A DNA stretch of 64,000 nucleotides from Actinopolyspora mzabensis (GCF_900101095.1 NZ_FNFM01000001.1:62001-126000); one strand, 5' to 3'. Counted from the stretch's first letter, positions 20,063 to 29,150 are shown. Notes: generated from the sequence alone by a model not told the origin. Numbers and translations: made by a program.

Positions 20063-20083
20063 ACTCACCTTTCAGTCCTGCTG

Positions 20084-20089
20084 TACTAT
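20084..20089 (+). promoter_or_regulatory. -10 box of a probable leaderless LysR transcript
   Basis: TACTAT lies 7 nt before the ATG at 20097 and no Shine-Dalgarno site is present, so transcription probably starts at the start codon. No good -35 element is seen, as is usual for activator-dependent or autoregulated promoters. Confidence 0.5.
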
Positions 20090-20096
20090 TCGTGGC

Positions 20097-20990
20097 ATGT
20101 TGGATGTCCGGCGGATGCAGGTGCTGCGGGCCGTGGTCAACAGCGGTTCGGTGAGCGCTGCCGCGAACAACCTGGGGTACACCCCTTCGGCCATCAGCCA
20201 GCAACTCAGCACGCTGGAACGCGAGGCGGGACTGTCGTTGCTGGAGAAAGCCGGAAGGGGAGTCCGGCCGACCGCGGCCGGAACGATGCTGGCCGAACGG
20301 GCCGGGGACGTCGCCGAGCTGCTGTCCAGGACGGAGAGCGAGCTGGCGGGAATGCGCGCCGGGAATTCCGGTGTGCTGCGCCTGCGGTTCTTCCAGAGCG
20401 CCAGTGTCGCACTGATCCCGCCCGCCGTGGCCGCCTTCCGGGAAAGGTACCCGCGGGTCCGGTTGGACCTGGGGATGCAGGAGGAGGGAATGCTGGACCG
20501 GGTCGCCGAGGGCGACGCGGATCTGGCCGTGATCGTGGTGGGACGCGAGACCCCCTCGATCCCCGGTGTTCGCCTGCTGCCCCTGGTCGACGAGCCCTAC
20601 CGCGTGGTGCTGCCCGTGGGGCACCCGCTCTGCTCGGAGGAGCACATCGACCTGGCCAGGCTCTCCGAGGAGTCCTGGATCCAGGACTCCGTGGGGTCGG
20701 GGCCGTGCGCGGAGTCGCTCTACGACGCGTTCGCCGCCGCCGGATTCACTCCGCACCTGGCGCTCGAATCGGACAGTCCACAGTCCTCGCAGGGATTCGT
20801 CGCGGCGGGGATGGGAGTATCACTGGTTCCACGGCTGGGACTGGATCCGGTGCACCCGGGTGTGGAGGTACGGCCACTGCGCAATCCCGAACCGGTCCGT
20901 CGGATCCACGTGGCCGTGCGGGAGTCGGTGATGCACGCACCCAACACGGCTGCGTTGTTGCAGGTCCTCAGCGAGACCGCGCGGGCTTAG
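20097..20990 (+). CDS. LysR-family transcription regulator
   Basis: A 297-residue regulator. The N-terminal winged helix (~1-62) reads RRMQVLRAVVNSGSVSAAANNLGYTPSAISQQLSTLERE in outline and is typical of LysR. The rest (~90-297) is the two-lobed effector-binding domain. Its likely target is the divergent EamA exporter; the effector is unknown. It appears leaderless (TACTAT box 7 nt upstream). The gene ends 21 nt before the convergent kinase gene with no obvious terminator between. Confidence 0.92.
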   Translation: MLDVRRMQVLRAVVNSGSVSAAANNLGYTPSAISQQLSTLEREAGLSLLEKAGRGVRPTAAGTMLAERAGDVAELLSRTESELAGMRAGNSGVLRLRFFQSASVALIPPAVAAFRERYPRVRLDLGMQEEGMLDRVAEGDADLAVIVVGRETPSIPGVRLLPLVDEPYRVVLPVGHPLCSEEHIDLARLSEESWIQDSVGSGPCAESLYDAFAAAGFTPHLALESDSPQSSQGFVAAGMGVSLVPRLGLDPVHPGVEVRPLRNPEPVRRIHVAVRESVMHAPNTAALLQVLSETARA

Positions 20991-21011
20991 AGCACACGGC
21001 GGGCGAGCGGG

Positions 21012-22691
21012 TCAGGTGGCGCCGCTGTCGGTGTTGACCAGTGCTTTTCCATCCCTGACGATCATGCCGAAGACGTGCCGCTCGGTGCTGCTGCCACCGT
21101 CCTCCTTCTGGTAGCGCAGCACCGCCTCCACCTGGTCGTCGCCGATCGCCCGTGGGCCACTGACGATCTTCACGTCCTCTATCGAGTCCCAGAAGTCCTC
21201 GTAGGTTTCCTTCCCCACCGACTTCAGCTCCGGCCCCAGCATCCGCCACGCGTCGTCGGTGTCCTCGGTGACCGTGTCGAAGTATGTCCGGACCGTGGCG
21301 ACCAGCTCCTCGTCACCGACCGAGCCCGGTGCGGACTCGTCCGCCGAGGAATCATCGGATGACGACGGCGTCGTGGAGCTCGGGGTGGTCGTCGACTCGC
21401 TCGACCGGGCGGAACTCGGCGGGTCGGAGGAGCCGCCCCGGGAGCGCGGAAGTTCGTCCGCCGAGGTGCTCGTGACAGCCGCGGCGGCGCCCGAGGTGTC
21501 GGAGCCACCGCCGTTGCCTCCGGTGAAAGCGTTCGCCGCCAGTATCCCCAGCAGGATCGCCGCGATCACCGCCACCGTCCAGCCCGCCACGCGCTTGGCC
21601 GTGCCGGTGTTGACCGCCCCGGCCGCGGCACCGACCCTGGTGGGTGGATTGGCCGCCGCGGAGGGAGCCCCTCCCACACGCGTGGGGTTCGGCTGATTGC
21701 CCGGAGCAGCGGCGGCTGCCGGTGTTCCGCCGGGTGGCATGCCCTGATTCGGCGGTCTCACGGGCACGCTCGGCGCCGCCGGTGCGGCCGGAGCCCCCTG
21801 ACTCACCTGGCCCGCCGGCGCGACGGGGCCCTGCGCCTGCTGCTGGACGCCCACCCCACCGGGTAGGGGCCTGCCGTCCCGTACCGCCTGCAGGATGTCC
21901 CTGGCCTGCGCCATGGTCGGCCGTTCCACCGGATCGGCCCGCAGCAGTTCCAGCAGGGCGGGTGTCATCGGTCCGGCGTTGCGCGGGTGGTCGACCTGCC
22001 CGCGTGAAACGCGGTGCAGCAGACTGATCGCGTTGTCGTCCACCCCGAACGGAGGATGGCCCTCGATGGCGGCGTAGAGGGTCGAGCCCAGCGAGAACAC
22101 GTCCGAAGCCGGAGCCGGATCCCTGCCCAGAGCCACCTCGGGGGAGAGATAGGCGGGCGTGCCCGCGAGGATGCCGCTCTTGGTGACCGCGACGTCGCCG
22201 ACCGCACGGGATATGCCGAAGTCGGTGATCTTGGCGGTACCGTCGCCGCCGAGCAGAATGTTGCCAGGCTTCAGGTCCCGGTGCACGATCCCGGCCAGGT
22301 GGGCCGCCGCCAGCGCCGCCGCGACCTGCGCCCCGATTCCCGCGACCTCGACCGGCGAGAGCAGTCCCCGCTCGGAGATCCGCGAGGCGAGGCTCTCGGA
22401 GGGCAGGTACTCCATCACCAGCACCGGCTGGCCGTCCTCCTCGGCCACGTCGAACACCGCGATGGCGTTCTGGTGCTGCAACCGAGCCGCGATCCGACCC
22501 TCGCGCATCGAGCGTTCGCGAGCCTCCCTGGTCTCGGCCTCGGTGTGTCCCTGCTGCAGCAGCAACTGCTTGACCGCCACCGTGCGCTGCAGCCGCTCGT
22601 CGACCGCGCGCCAAACGACTCCCATCGCACCGCTGCCGATGCTCTCGTGCAGCCGGTAGCGTCCGGCGATCAGACGACCTTCGGCGCTCAC
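21012..22691 (-). CDS. Membrane Ser/Thr protein kinase (PknB-like) with NTF2-like ectodomain
   Basis: A 559-residue Hanks-type kinase. Residues ~12-270 form the kinase domain: Gly loop IGSGAMGVVW, Lys41, HRDLKPGN with catalytic Asp139, DFG 157-159 and APE-like AYLSPE. A Pro/Ala-rich juxtamembrane stretch (~290-390) leads to one membrane helix (~398-418, WTVAVIAAILLGILAANAF). Outside the membrane, a Ser/Thr-rich stalk precedes a ~95-residue domain (ELVATVRTYFDTVTEDTDDAWRMLGPE ... VFGMIVRDGKALVNTDSG) that looks NTF2-like rather than PASTA. GTG 22691 has GGGAGA 5 nt upstream. A paralogous kinase lies immediately upstream. Confidence 0.9.
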   Translation of the reverse strand: MSAEGRLIAGRYRLHESIGSGAMGVVWRAVDERLQRTVAVKQLLLQQGHTEAETREARERSMREGRIAARLQHQNAIAVFDVAEEDGQPVLVMEYLPSESLASRISERGLLSPVEVAGIGAQVAAALAAAHLAGIVHRDLKPGNILLGGDGTAKITDFGISRAVGDVAVTKSGILAGTPAYLSPEVALGRDPAPASDVFSLGSTLYAAIEGHPPFGVDDNAISLLHRVSRGQVDHPRNAGPMTPALLELLRADPVERPTMAQARDILQAVRDGRPLPGGVGVQQQAQGPVAPAGQVSQGAPAAPAAPSVPVRPPNQGMPPGGTPAAAAAPGNQPNPTRVGGAPSAAANPPTRVGAAAGAVNTGTAKRVAGWTVAVIAAILLGILAANAFTGGNGGGSDTSGAAAAVTSTSADELPRSRGGSSDPPSSARSSESTTTPSSTTPSSSDDSSADESAPGSVGDEELVATVRTYFDTVTEDTDDAWRMLGPELKSVGKETYEDFWDSIEDVKIVSGPRAIGDDQVEAVLRYQKEDGGSSTERHVFGMIVRDGKALVNTDSGAT

Positions 22692-22863
22692 AGTTCTCCC
22701 AGATCCTGGCGATGTCGGTGACCGGACGTGCCGACCGAACCCCTGCCGGAACGGCATCACGCGACGGGCACAACAGTACTGCGTCCCGACCGCCGCGCTG
22801 CGGGCCGGTCGGGATCACCGGGGCCGAGCGACCGGGTACTGAGCCACTCGGCGGAACCACCTG

Positions 22864-24522
22864 TTACCCGCCGGCAGCGACGTTCTCACTCTCCGAATCG
22901 CCACCGGACGCTTCGTCGTTACTCGATTCGCTACCGGAGTCGCTGCCGCTGCCGCTGTCGGACCCGCTGTCCGATCCGCTGCCGCCGTCGGACCCGCTAC
23001 CACTGCCGGACCCGTCCCCGGATCCACTGCCGCTGTCACCGCCGGACCCGTCCCCGGATCCACTGCCGCTGTCACCGCCGGACCCGTCCCCGGATCCACT
23101 GCCGCTGTCACCGCCGGACCCGCCGTCGGAGCCGCTGCCGTCGCTGTTGGTGCCGGATTCGGGAGCGCTGCTCTGCGAGGAACTCGGTGTCTCCCCGGAA
23201 CTCTCCGTCGCCGAGGTGTCCGTCTCGGAGCTCTCCTGTTCGGTATCCCGGTTCCAGTCGGGCTCCTGGTCCCGGTACCCGTCGTCCTCCGGATACTCCG
23301 GCTCGGTGGTCTCGGTGGTGCTCGATTCGCCCGCGGCGGGCGGCACCACCGGTTGGCTGGTCTCCCCGCCGCTCGGGGGTCCGCCGTCGGAATCGTTGCT
23401 CAACAGCGAAGTGGCCAGCAGGATCCCGGCGACCGCGGCGACCACCAGCAGCACCCCGGACACCACCAGCGGAGCCCTGCTTCGCCCTCCCCGCGCTGCC
23501 GTTTCGGGCGGAGGGCCCGATCCTGGGTGGCCGGTGGCCTCGGCGCGCGCGGTGCCGCCGAAACGGTCTTCCGCCTCCGAAGCGCCGCCGACCATCGTTC
23601 CGCCGTTACGCGGGTTGGAGGGAGGGTCGGCCGCGGCGGCCGTGCCCGGAGCCATCGCGGACGGAATGGGAGCGGCCTTGGTCGGGACGGAGGTCACCGC
23701 CTGCCCGTTGGCCACGCCCTGCAGCATCTCGTGGACCTGCGCCATGTCCGGCCGCTCGACCTCGTCGGGCTGCAGCATCGCCAGCAGCGGATCGGTCATG
23801 GGGCCCGCGTGCTGCGGTGGTTGCACCTTGCCCGCCGCCACGGAGTGCAGCAGTGCCAGCGTGTTCTCGCTCTGTCCGAACGGCGGCCTGCCCTCCACGG
23901 CGGCGTAGAGCGTCGCTCCCAGCGAGAACACGTCGGAGGCGGGGCTCGGCTCCTTGCCGCAGGCCACGTCCGGGGACAGGTAGGCGGGGGTGCCCGCCAG
24001 CATTCCGGTCTTGGTGACGGCGACATCGCCCTGCGCGCGGGATATGCCGAAGTCGGTGATCTTGACCGTGCCGTTGTCCCCGAGCAGCACGTTGCCCGGT
24101 TTGATGTCGCGATGCACCACTCCGGCGGAATGCGCCGCACCGAGCGCCGCGGCCACCTGGGCTCCTATCCGTGCCACCTCGCGCGGCGGCAGGGGGCCGT
24201 GTTCGGACATCATCGCCGCGAGGCTGGTGGACGGCAGGTACTCCATCACCAGTACCGGGTCGCCGTTCTCCTCGACAACGTCGTAGACCGAGACGGCGTG
24301 CGGATGTTGCAGTCGTGCCGCGATACGTCCCTCGCGCATCGCCCGTTGTCGCGCTTCCTCTGCCTCGGTCGGATCCAGACCGGGCTGGGTCAGCAATTGC
24401 TTGACCGCGACCGTGCGGTGCAGGCGCTCGTCGACGCATTCCCACACCACGCCCATTGCGCCGCTTCCGATGCGCCGCTGCACTCGGTAGCGTCCGGCGA
24501 CCAGGCGACCTTCGTCGCTCAC
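22864..24522 (-). CDS. Membrane Ser/Thr protein kinase with Gly/Ser/Asp-repeat tail
   Basis: A 552-residue kinase, a close paralogue of its downstream neighbour: the first 160 residues align without gaps, with the same Lys41, HRD Asp139 and DFG 157-159. One membrane helix lies near residue 345 (PLVVSGVLLVVAAVAGILLATSLL). Unlike the neighbour, the extracytoplasmic part has no folded domain but a low-complexity Gly/Ser/Asp tail with three exact 12-residue repeats. Such tails may be glycosylated or span the wall. GTG 24522 is used; the next gene starts 172 nt further on. Substrates are unknown. Confidence 0.88.
   Translation of the reverse strand: MSDEGRLVAGRYRVQRRIGSGAMGVVWECVDERLHRTVAVKQLLTQPGLDPTEAEEARQRAMREGRIAARLQHPHAVSVYDVVEENGDPVLVMEYLPSTSLAAMMSEHGPLPPREVARIGAQVAAALGAAHSAGVVHRDIKPGNVLLGDNGTVKITDFGISRAQGDVAVTKTGMLAGTPAYLSPDVACGKEPSPASDVFSLGATLYAAVEGRPPFGQSENTLALLHSVAAGKVQPPQHAGPMTDPLLAMLQPDEVERPDMAQVHEMLQGVANGQAVTSVPTKAAPIPSAMAPGTAAAADPPSNPRNGGTMVGGASEAEDRFGGTARAEATGHPGSGPPPETAARGGRSRAPLVVSGVLLVVAAVAGILLATSLLSNDSDGGPPSGGETSQPVVPPAAGESSTTETTEPEYPEDDGYRDQEPDWNRDTEQESSETDTSATESSGETPSSSQSSAPESGTNSDGSGSDGGSGGDSGSGSGDGSGGDSGSGSGDGSGGDSGSGSGDGSGSGSGSDGGSGSDSGSDSGSGSDSGSESSNDEASGGDSESENVAAGG
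23008..23115 (-). repeat. Three perfect 36-bp tandem repeats inside a kinase gene
   Basis: Units at 23008-23043, 23044-23079 and 23080-23115 are identical. They encode, on the minus strand, three copies of a 12-residue Gly/Ser/Asp unit in the kinase's extracytoplasmic tail. Identity at synonymous positions indicates recent expansion. Degenerate copies flank the array on both sides. Confidence 0.95.
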
Positions 24523-24933
24523 CGACGTCTCCCCGTACTGCTCTCGATCCCGGTCGACCTCGTCGCCGGAAACACCGGTTCACCGGGTCTTCGGGATCGG
24601 TGGATTGTTGCGGGCCCCGCGTGGCCCTCCGACATGTACACGTTCACTGTGCGACCGCGTTCGGTCACGAAAACCGAACGACCGTGACACGGCAGCCTAG
24701 CCCACCGAGGAACCGGCGGAGCGGAGAAGTCTTCGACCGCTTCGATGCCGCGTGACCGGCACTGCGCTCGTGCCGTCGGCGAAGCGGTTCGCCCCGAACC
24801 GTCCCCGGGATTCCGGCGACGTGGCAGTTCGTTGCCGCATCGTTGTGAGAATACCGGCCCGGGGGAGTCACCGGTACGGCCGTCCCGCGATCGCCGGTGT
24901 TCTTGCTCACGAAGTGGCGATCGTTCGGGTGCC
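24523..24933. other. Intergenic region upstream of the second kinase
   Basis: No gene seen. It contains a perfect inverted repeat, CGTTCGGT - 7 nt - ACCGAACG, at 24658-24680, which could be an operator for the kinase operon or a terminator for the membrane-protein gene ending at 24934. Confidence 0.45.
24658..24680. promoter_or_regulatory. Inverted repeat upstream of the kinase genes
   Basis: CGTTCGGT, a 7-nt A-rich loop, ACCGAACG; 136 nt upstream of the kinase start and 253 nt from the end of the other gene. Confidence 0.4.
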
Positions 24934-25713
24934 CTAGCGTTGCGGCTCCCGGAAGCGCGCCGCCTCCAACCGGACACGCAGAATGAGCGGATCCGCGCCG
25001 TCGTCGACGGCGAAGGAGTAGCGGAGTGCGATTCCCGCCCCCGTGGCGTCGCGTGCCGCGACCGTCGACACCACTCGGCCGCTCGTGGTCACGCTGATCT
25101 CGTCCGAGCGAATCGATCGCAGCGTGCGCCAGCTCCGCACGATGTTCGTTCGTTGCTTCTCGGTCATGCTCATCGAGAGCAGCCGCACGGCGCTCGCGGG
25201 TTCTGTTCCCAGCAGCCTGCAGAACTCGCGCACCACCCGCACCGACGGAACCGACGTCTCTCCGGAGGGGCCGGGGCGCGGACCGTCGGTGCGGCCGTCG
25301 GCCGAGTCCGGCACCGCCGACTCCCCGGGGAGGCCCGCCCGTGCTTCCGGACCTCCCGGCAGTTCCCTCGACCTACCCGCTCGTTCCAGCAGCAGATCCA
25401 CCCGCAGCGCCGTGGCACCAGTTATCGGCCTCCCCGCGCGGTTCGGCGTCTTCCGTTCCGAACGCGGCGGCGTCGAGTCCGACAACACCACGCCGAGAGC
25501 CGCGGTGGCGCCCGTCGCCAACAGCGCCCCCAACGCTCCCATCGTCAACAGCACCGAACGCCCACCGAGCTGGACCGCTCCCGTCCCGCTCCCGGTGGGT
25601 GGGTGCCCGGAGTTCTCCGCGCTGTCGACGAGCCGGGGTGCCGTCGTTTCGCCGTGGCGGGCCACCGGCCACGCCTCTTCCAGCGGGTCCCCGCCTTGTC
25701 CCGATTCCGACAT
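24934..25713 (-). CDS. Single-pass membrane protein with extracytoplasmic domain, unknown function
   Basis: A 259-residue protein not recognised as a known family. An acidic cytoplasmic start (~1-48) precedes one membrane helix (~52-76, SVLLTMGALGALLATGATAALGVVL), then a Pro/Ser/Gly-rich stalk and a C-terminal domain of ~90 residues (VREFCRLLGTEPASAVRLLSMSMT ... LRYSFAVDDGADPLILRVRLEAARF) with an alpha-then-beta pattern compatible with an NTF2-like fold; that fold call is inference. ATG 25713 has GGGAGGA 7 nt upstream. It starts 18 nt after a gene of the same layout, and both sit upstream of two receptor kinases, so they may be partners or substrates. Confidence 0.7.
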   Translation of the reverse strand: MSESGQGGDPLEEAWPVARHGETTAPRLVDSAENSGHPPTGSGTGAVQLGGRSVLLTMGALGALLATGATAALGVVLSDSTPPRSERKTPNRAGRPITGATALRVDLLLERAGRSRELPGGPEARAGLPGESAVPDSADGRTDGPRPGPSGETSVPSVRVVREFCRLLGTEPASAVRLLSMSMTEKQRTNIVRSWRTLRSIRSDEISVTTSGRVVSTVAARDATGAGIALRYSFAVDDGADPLILRVRLEAARFREPQR

Positions 25714-25731
25714 GTCGTTCCTCCCGACCTG

Positions 25732-26931
25732 TCAGCGGTTCCCGGGCGGAGCGTCCACGGGCTCGTCGGTGACGACTCTCCGAAGCCGCTCGTCGAACTC
25801 CAGTCGCCGGTAACGCGTGGTCGGCCCACCGAAGTCCGACTCCACGCGCAGCTCGTTCACCGTGCCGTCGCCAAGTACGGTGCTGCGGACGAGCTCGACC
25901 GACCCGAGATCCGCGTAACCTCCTGGTAGACCGAGGCGATGCAGCGATCCGGCCGTCAGCTCGTGCGCCGGGTACGGCTTCCCGGAATCGAGCGCGCGGA
26001 AGTAGCGCTTCGTGAGGTCGAGCATCACGGCGGGCGGCATCGTCGTGCCCTGCTGCGTCGGCTTCTGCTGTGCCGGCTTCTGCTGTGCTGGCTTCTGTGG
26101 GGTCGGGCGCTGTGGAGCCGGGTGTTTCGTGGGTGCGGGCGCGGTCGTGTGCCAGGGGGTCGCGTGCTGCTGGAGGGTTCCGGGGGGCTCGGTGCTCGCC
26201 GGGCTTCCACTCGCCGGGATACCGCTCGAAGGAGTGGTGTCCTGCGAACTGCTCTCCAGCGCGAGGTTGTCCACCGTGGCATCGCCAGTTGGGAGGCCGG
26301 GCGTGGGAGCCGTGCTCCGCCGCGACGTCGACGGCGCGGCTGTCGAACTCCGCTCTCGCGTACCGGTGAGGGCTTCGTGCGAGGACGGAACGCTCCCGGC
26401 GGACCGCCCGCTCACGGCAGGCTCTCGTGCGACTTCGGAGGAGCTCGGTTCCGGTGCGCCGCTGTCGCCGGCGGCGGCTTCGTCGCCCGGGCCGGGGACG
26501 CTCTCGTCCGCTCGGGAGAGCGGTGGGTACTCCCCCGCTCGTGGTGGGTTCCGGGGGTCGGTGGCCAACCGGGTGGGTTCGTTGCTCATCACCACCGCCG
26601 TGACCAGCACGATTCCCCCCAACGCCGCTGCCGCCGAGACCACCACGAACCATGCCGCCCGCCGCCAGGTGCGCGGCGGAGTGATCGAAGCGGGGATCAT
26701 GCCGAGTCCGAACTCACCCAGCCCGCCCCTCGATTCCGCCGGTGCCTCCGCGTGCGGGGAACGTGTCGGTGTCTCGGGTGTGGCCGGGTCGCCCGTTCCG
26801 ATGACGCGGCTCGTTCCGGTGACGCGACCCCTTCCAACGACACAGCGGCGCTCCGGCCCACTGTGGCCCGCTCGTGCGGCCGCGGCCTCGCCGGCTTCGT
26901 CCGGGTAACGGTTCGGCCCGCCACCGTCCAT
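25732..26931 (-). CDS. Single-pass membrane protein with Pro/Gln-rich stalk, unknown function
   Basis: About 399 residues. After ~80 charged residues comes one membrane helix (~96-116, AAWFVVVSAAAALGGIVLVTAVVM), then ~190 residues of Ser/Thr/Pro-rich stalk with the short repeat QKPAQQKPAQQKPTQQ, then a C-terminal domain of ~90 residues (MLDLTKRYFRALDSGKPYPAHELTAGSLHRLG ... RYRRLEFDERLRRVV) that again looks NTF2-like. ATG 26931 is preferred, with AGGAGGG 9 nt upstream; ATG 26952 is possible. It forms a two-gene unit with the following membrane protein. The function is unknown. Confidence 0.7.
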   Translation of the reverse strand: MDGGGPNRYPDEAGEAAAARAGHSGPERRCVVGRGRVTGTSRVIGTGDPATPETPTRSPHAEAPAESRGGLGEFGLGMIPASITPPRTWRRAAWFVVVSAAAALGGIVLVTAVVMSNEPTRLATDPRNPPRAGEYPPLSRADESVPGPGDEAAAGDSGAPEPSSSEVAREPAVSGRSAGSVPSSHEALTGTRERSSTAAPSTSRRSTAPTPGLPTGDATVDNLALESSSQDTTPSSGIPASGSPASTEPPGTLQQHATPWHTTAPAPTKHPAPQRPTPQKPAQQKPAQQKPTQQGTTMPPAVMLDLTKRYFRALDSGKPYPAHELTAGSLHRLGLPGGYADLGSVELVRSTVLGDGTVNELRVESDFGGPTTRYRRLEFDERLRRVVTDEPVDAPPGNR

Positions 26932-26977
26932 CGCGACTCGCCCTCCTGCCATACCGTCCGGGACTCCCCACACCGAC

Positions 26978-27715
26978 TCACGCGGTGTCGACCACCTGGA
27001 ACACTTCGGCCATCCGCCCCTCCGCCAGTCCGTGTCGTCGGGCGTTTTCGCCCAAGTGCTCGCGCATCATCGCGGTGAGATCACGTGCATCCGCCACTTG
27101 CGAGGCGTGCTCCGAAAGCGCCGCGATCTTGTCCGTGAATCGGTCGGTCACGTCGACCGCGTGGTTGGCGCGTTCTTCCGGCGACTCGGTGATCCAGAGC
27201 TGTCGCACCGTCCACGGCCGCAGTCCCTCCCGATCGAGCAGCTCCGGGTGTGCGAAGGGATTCCGCGCGTCCGGATACACCGCCGCCAGAGTGGCCTCGC
27301 CCACGGCACGGTGGTCCGGATGGGCCAGCGCGATGCGGGACCAGTTGATCTCGGGAGAGTGCGTGACGACGATCTCCGGGCACACGGAACGGATCATTCG
27401 GGTGATCCGGCGGCGCAACGTCAGGTCCGGAGCCAGTCTGCCGTCCTCGTGATCGAGGAAACGCACGTCGTCCACCCCGACCCGTGCGGCGGCACGTCGC
27501 TGCTCCGCGACACGCAGCTGCCGGACCCACTCCCTGCTGGCGTCCTCCGGTGCCCCTGCCTCACCCGCGGTGCAGACGCAGTAGGTGACCGAGGTGCCGC
27601 CCACCGTCCAACCGGCGACAGTTCCCGCACTGCCGAAGTCGACGTCGTCGGGATGGGCCGTCACCACGAGAGCGCGTTCCGGGACGCCGGTGGAGGGATT
27701 CGGTGAGTCGATCAC
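26978..27715 (-). CDS. PIG-L/LmbE-family deacetylase
   Basis: A 245-residue zinc-dependent deacetylase of the MshB/LmbE fold. The metal motif AHPDD is at 20-24 and a third-ligand His lies in AHPDHRAVGEA near 132. The family removes N-acetyl groups from sugars such as GlcNAc-inositol (mycothiol pathway) or from antibiotics; this protein belongs to the wider group (FLDHEDGRL, PEIVVTHSPEINWSR) and its substrate is unknown. GTG 27715 has no ribosome site, but a TAGGCT box lies 6 nt upstream, so it is probably leaderless. Confidence 0.9.
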   Translation of the reverse strand: MIDSPNPSTGVPERALVVTAHPDDVDFGSAGTVAGWTVGGTSVTYCVCTAGEAGAPEDASREWVRQLRVAEQRRAAARVGVDDVRFLDHEDGRLAPDLTLRRRITRMIRSVCPEIVVTHSPEINWSRIALAHPDHRAVGEATLAAVYPDARNPFAHPELLDREGLRPWTVRQLWITESPEERANHAVDVTDRFTDKIAALSEHASQVADARDLTAMMREHLGENARRHGLAEGRMAEVFQVVDTA

Positions 27716-27895
27716 GGGGACAGCCTAGGCAGCCCCGTGTCGATTACGGAAACGGGTTGGAAAGATACGTTGCGTTATCGGGTCGGCTCGTTCGATGTTC
27801 ACTTCCGAGTGAGAGTGGGCAGGTGAGGGGAATGGCTTCCTCCCGGACGCGGGCGGGAGTTCACCCCCCCCCGCACGGGATGCGAGGAGCTCCGA

Positions 27896-28213
27896 TCAGT
27901 ACCTGCCACCGCGAAAGTTCTGCTGGGTGCTCCGCAACGCGTGCGTCGAACCGACTCCCACGCCACCACCGAGCAGGATGGCGAACACGTCCGGGACCAC
28001 GCCACCCGTGGACAACAGCACGGCCAGCAGTCCCAGACCGAGCGCGGTCCCCGCTACGGGAGCCCGTTTCCGGGCGAACCCGACAGCCGGTTGCCCGCCG
28101 GGACGTTTCCGTGCCGCGGTCGCCAACAACGTCAGATACCCCGCGTGGCCCAGCGCCGCCAGCAAAGCGAGCAGGGTGACCACGAAAGCGATCACGTCGA
28201 TAATCGTGCCCAT
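27896..28213 (-). CDS. Small membrane protein, unknown
   Basis: A 105-residue protein with two or three helices (IIDVIAFVVTLLALLAALGHAGYLTLLATAA; APVAGTALGLGLLAVLLSTGGVVPDVFAILLGGGVGVG), a basic loop (RKRPGG) and a polar C-terminus. No family recognised. ATG 28213 has GGAAGG about 6 nt upstream. It is divergent from the SDR gene. Confidence 0.7.
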   Translation of the reverse strand: MGTIIDVIAFVVTLLALLAALGHAGYLTLLATAARKRPGGQPAVGFARKRAPVAGTALGLGLLAVLLSTGGVVPDVFAILLGGGVGVGSTHALRSTQQNFRGGRY

Positions 28214-28322
28214 GTGTTCACCTTCCCCCAATCGTGGCCGGTTCGGCCACTCCGGTCGACAGCGTAGTCCCCGAAAAGCCCGACGACCCTCGGATTCGGC
28301 AGCGAATTGCCCTGTACGGACG

Positions 28323-28352
28323 TTGGATGGCGACCGTAACCACCTTTAAGTT
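28323..28352 (+). promoter_or_regulatory. Promoter of the SDR gene (leaderless)
   Basis: -35 TTGGAT (28323-28328), an 18-bp spacer, -10 TAAGTT (28347-28352), then 6 nt to the ATG at 28359. Confidence 0.55.
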
Positions 28353-28358
28353 GCCGGT

Positions 28359-29150
28359 ATGGCTGACAGTTCGGCTGCCGCGGCGGGGCCATCCGCCGAA
28401 GTCGCGGTGGATCTGACGGGCAAACGGGCGCTCGTCACCGGAGCGGGGAGCGGAATCGGGGCGGCGGTCGCGCGGAAGCTGGCGGTCTGCGGGGCCCGGT
28501 TGCTGCTCGTCGACCGCGTCGCGGAGTCGGTGGAAAGGGTCGCCGAGACGACGGGGGCGCGGTACACCGTCGCGGACCTGTCTGAACCGGATGCCGTCGC
28601 AGAGCTGGGCGAGGACACCGACATAGTGGTCAACAACGCGGGGCTGCAGTACGTGGCTCCGGTGCACCAGTACCCACCGGAGATGTTCCAACTGCTGTTG
28701 GCGGTCATGGTGCAGGCTCCGTTCCGGATCATCCGTTCGGCGCTACCCGGTATGTACCGCAACGGATGGGGCCGGATCGTCAACATATCCTCGGTGCACG
28801 GTATCCGTGCCGCACCCCTGAAGAGCGCGTACGTTACCGCCAAACACGGTCTGGAGGGCCTGTCCAAGACCGTGGCCGTCGAAGCGGCGGGTTACGGGGT
28901 CACCTCGAACTGCATCTGCCCGGGATACGTGCGCACCCCGCTTCTCGAACACCGGATCGCCGAGCACACCGTGCTGCACCGCGTTCCCAGGGAGCAGGTG
29001 GTGGAGGACGTGCTGCTGGCTCGCACCCCGGTCAAACGGTTGGTGGAGCCGGTGGAGGTGGCGGAGCTGACCGCGTGGTTGTGCGGTGTGTCCGCCCTCT
29101 CGGTCACCGGGTCCTCGTTCTCGATGGACGGTGGTTGGTCGGCCCACTGA
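28359..29150 (+). CDS. SDR-family 3-hydroxybutyrate dehydrogenase-like enzyme
   Basis: A 263-residue short-chain dehydrogenase. The NAD-binding motif TGAGSGIG lies at ~28-35, NNAGLQ at ~94-99, Ser in NISSVHG and the catalytic Tyr-Lys pair in SAYVTAKHG. NAGLQYVAPV, SVHGIRAAPLKSAYVTAKHG and CPGYVRTPL resemble D-3-hydroxybutyrate dehydrogenase, which interconverts 3-hydroxybutyrate and acetoacetate in ketone body and polyhydroxybutyrate turnover. The exact substrate remains inference. No ribosome site is present; the promoter suggests a leaderless transcript. A long hairpin follows the stop. Confidence 0.85.
   Translation: MADSSAAAAGPSAEVAVDLTGKRALVTGAGSGIGAAVARKLAVCGARLLLVDRVAESVERVAETTGARYTVADLSEPDAVAELGEDTDIVVNNAGLQYVAPVHQYPPEMFQLLLAVMVQAPFRIIRSALPGMYRNGWGRIVNISSVHGIRAAPLKSAYVTAKHGLEGLSKTVAVEAAGYGVTSNCICPGYVRTPLLEHRIAEHTVLHRVPREQVVEDVLLARTPVKRLVEPVEVAELTAWLCGVSALSVTGSSFSMDGGWSAH

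Noticed and set aside
23008..23115. CRISPR-like array of 36-bp repeats
   Set aside because: Units are directly adjacent with no spacers and code for a Gly/Ser/Asp tail in frame; no cas genes are nearby.
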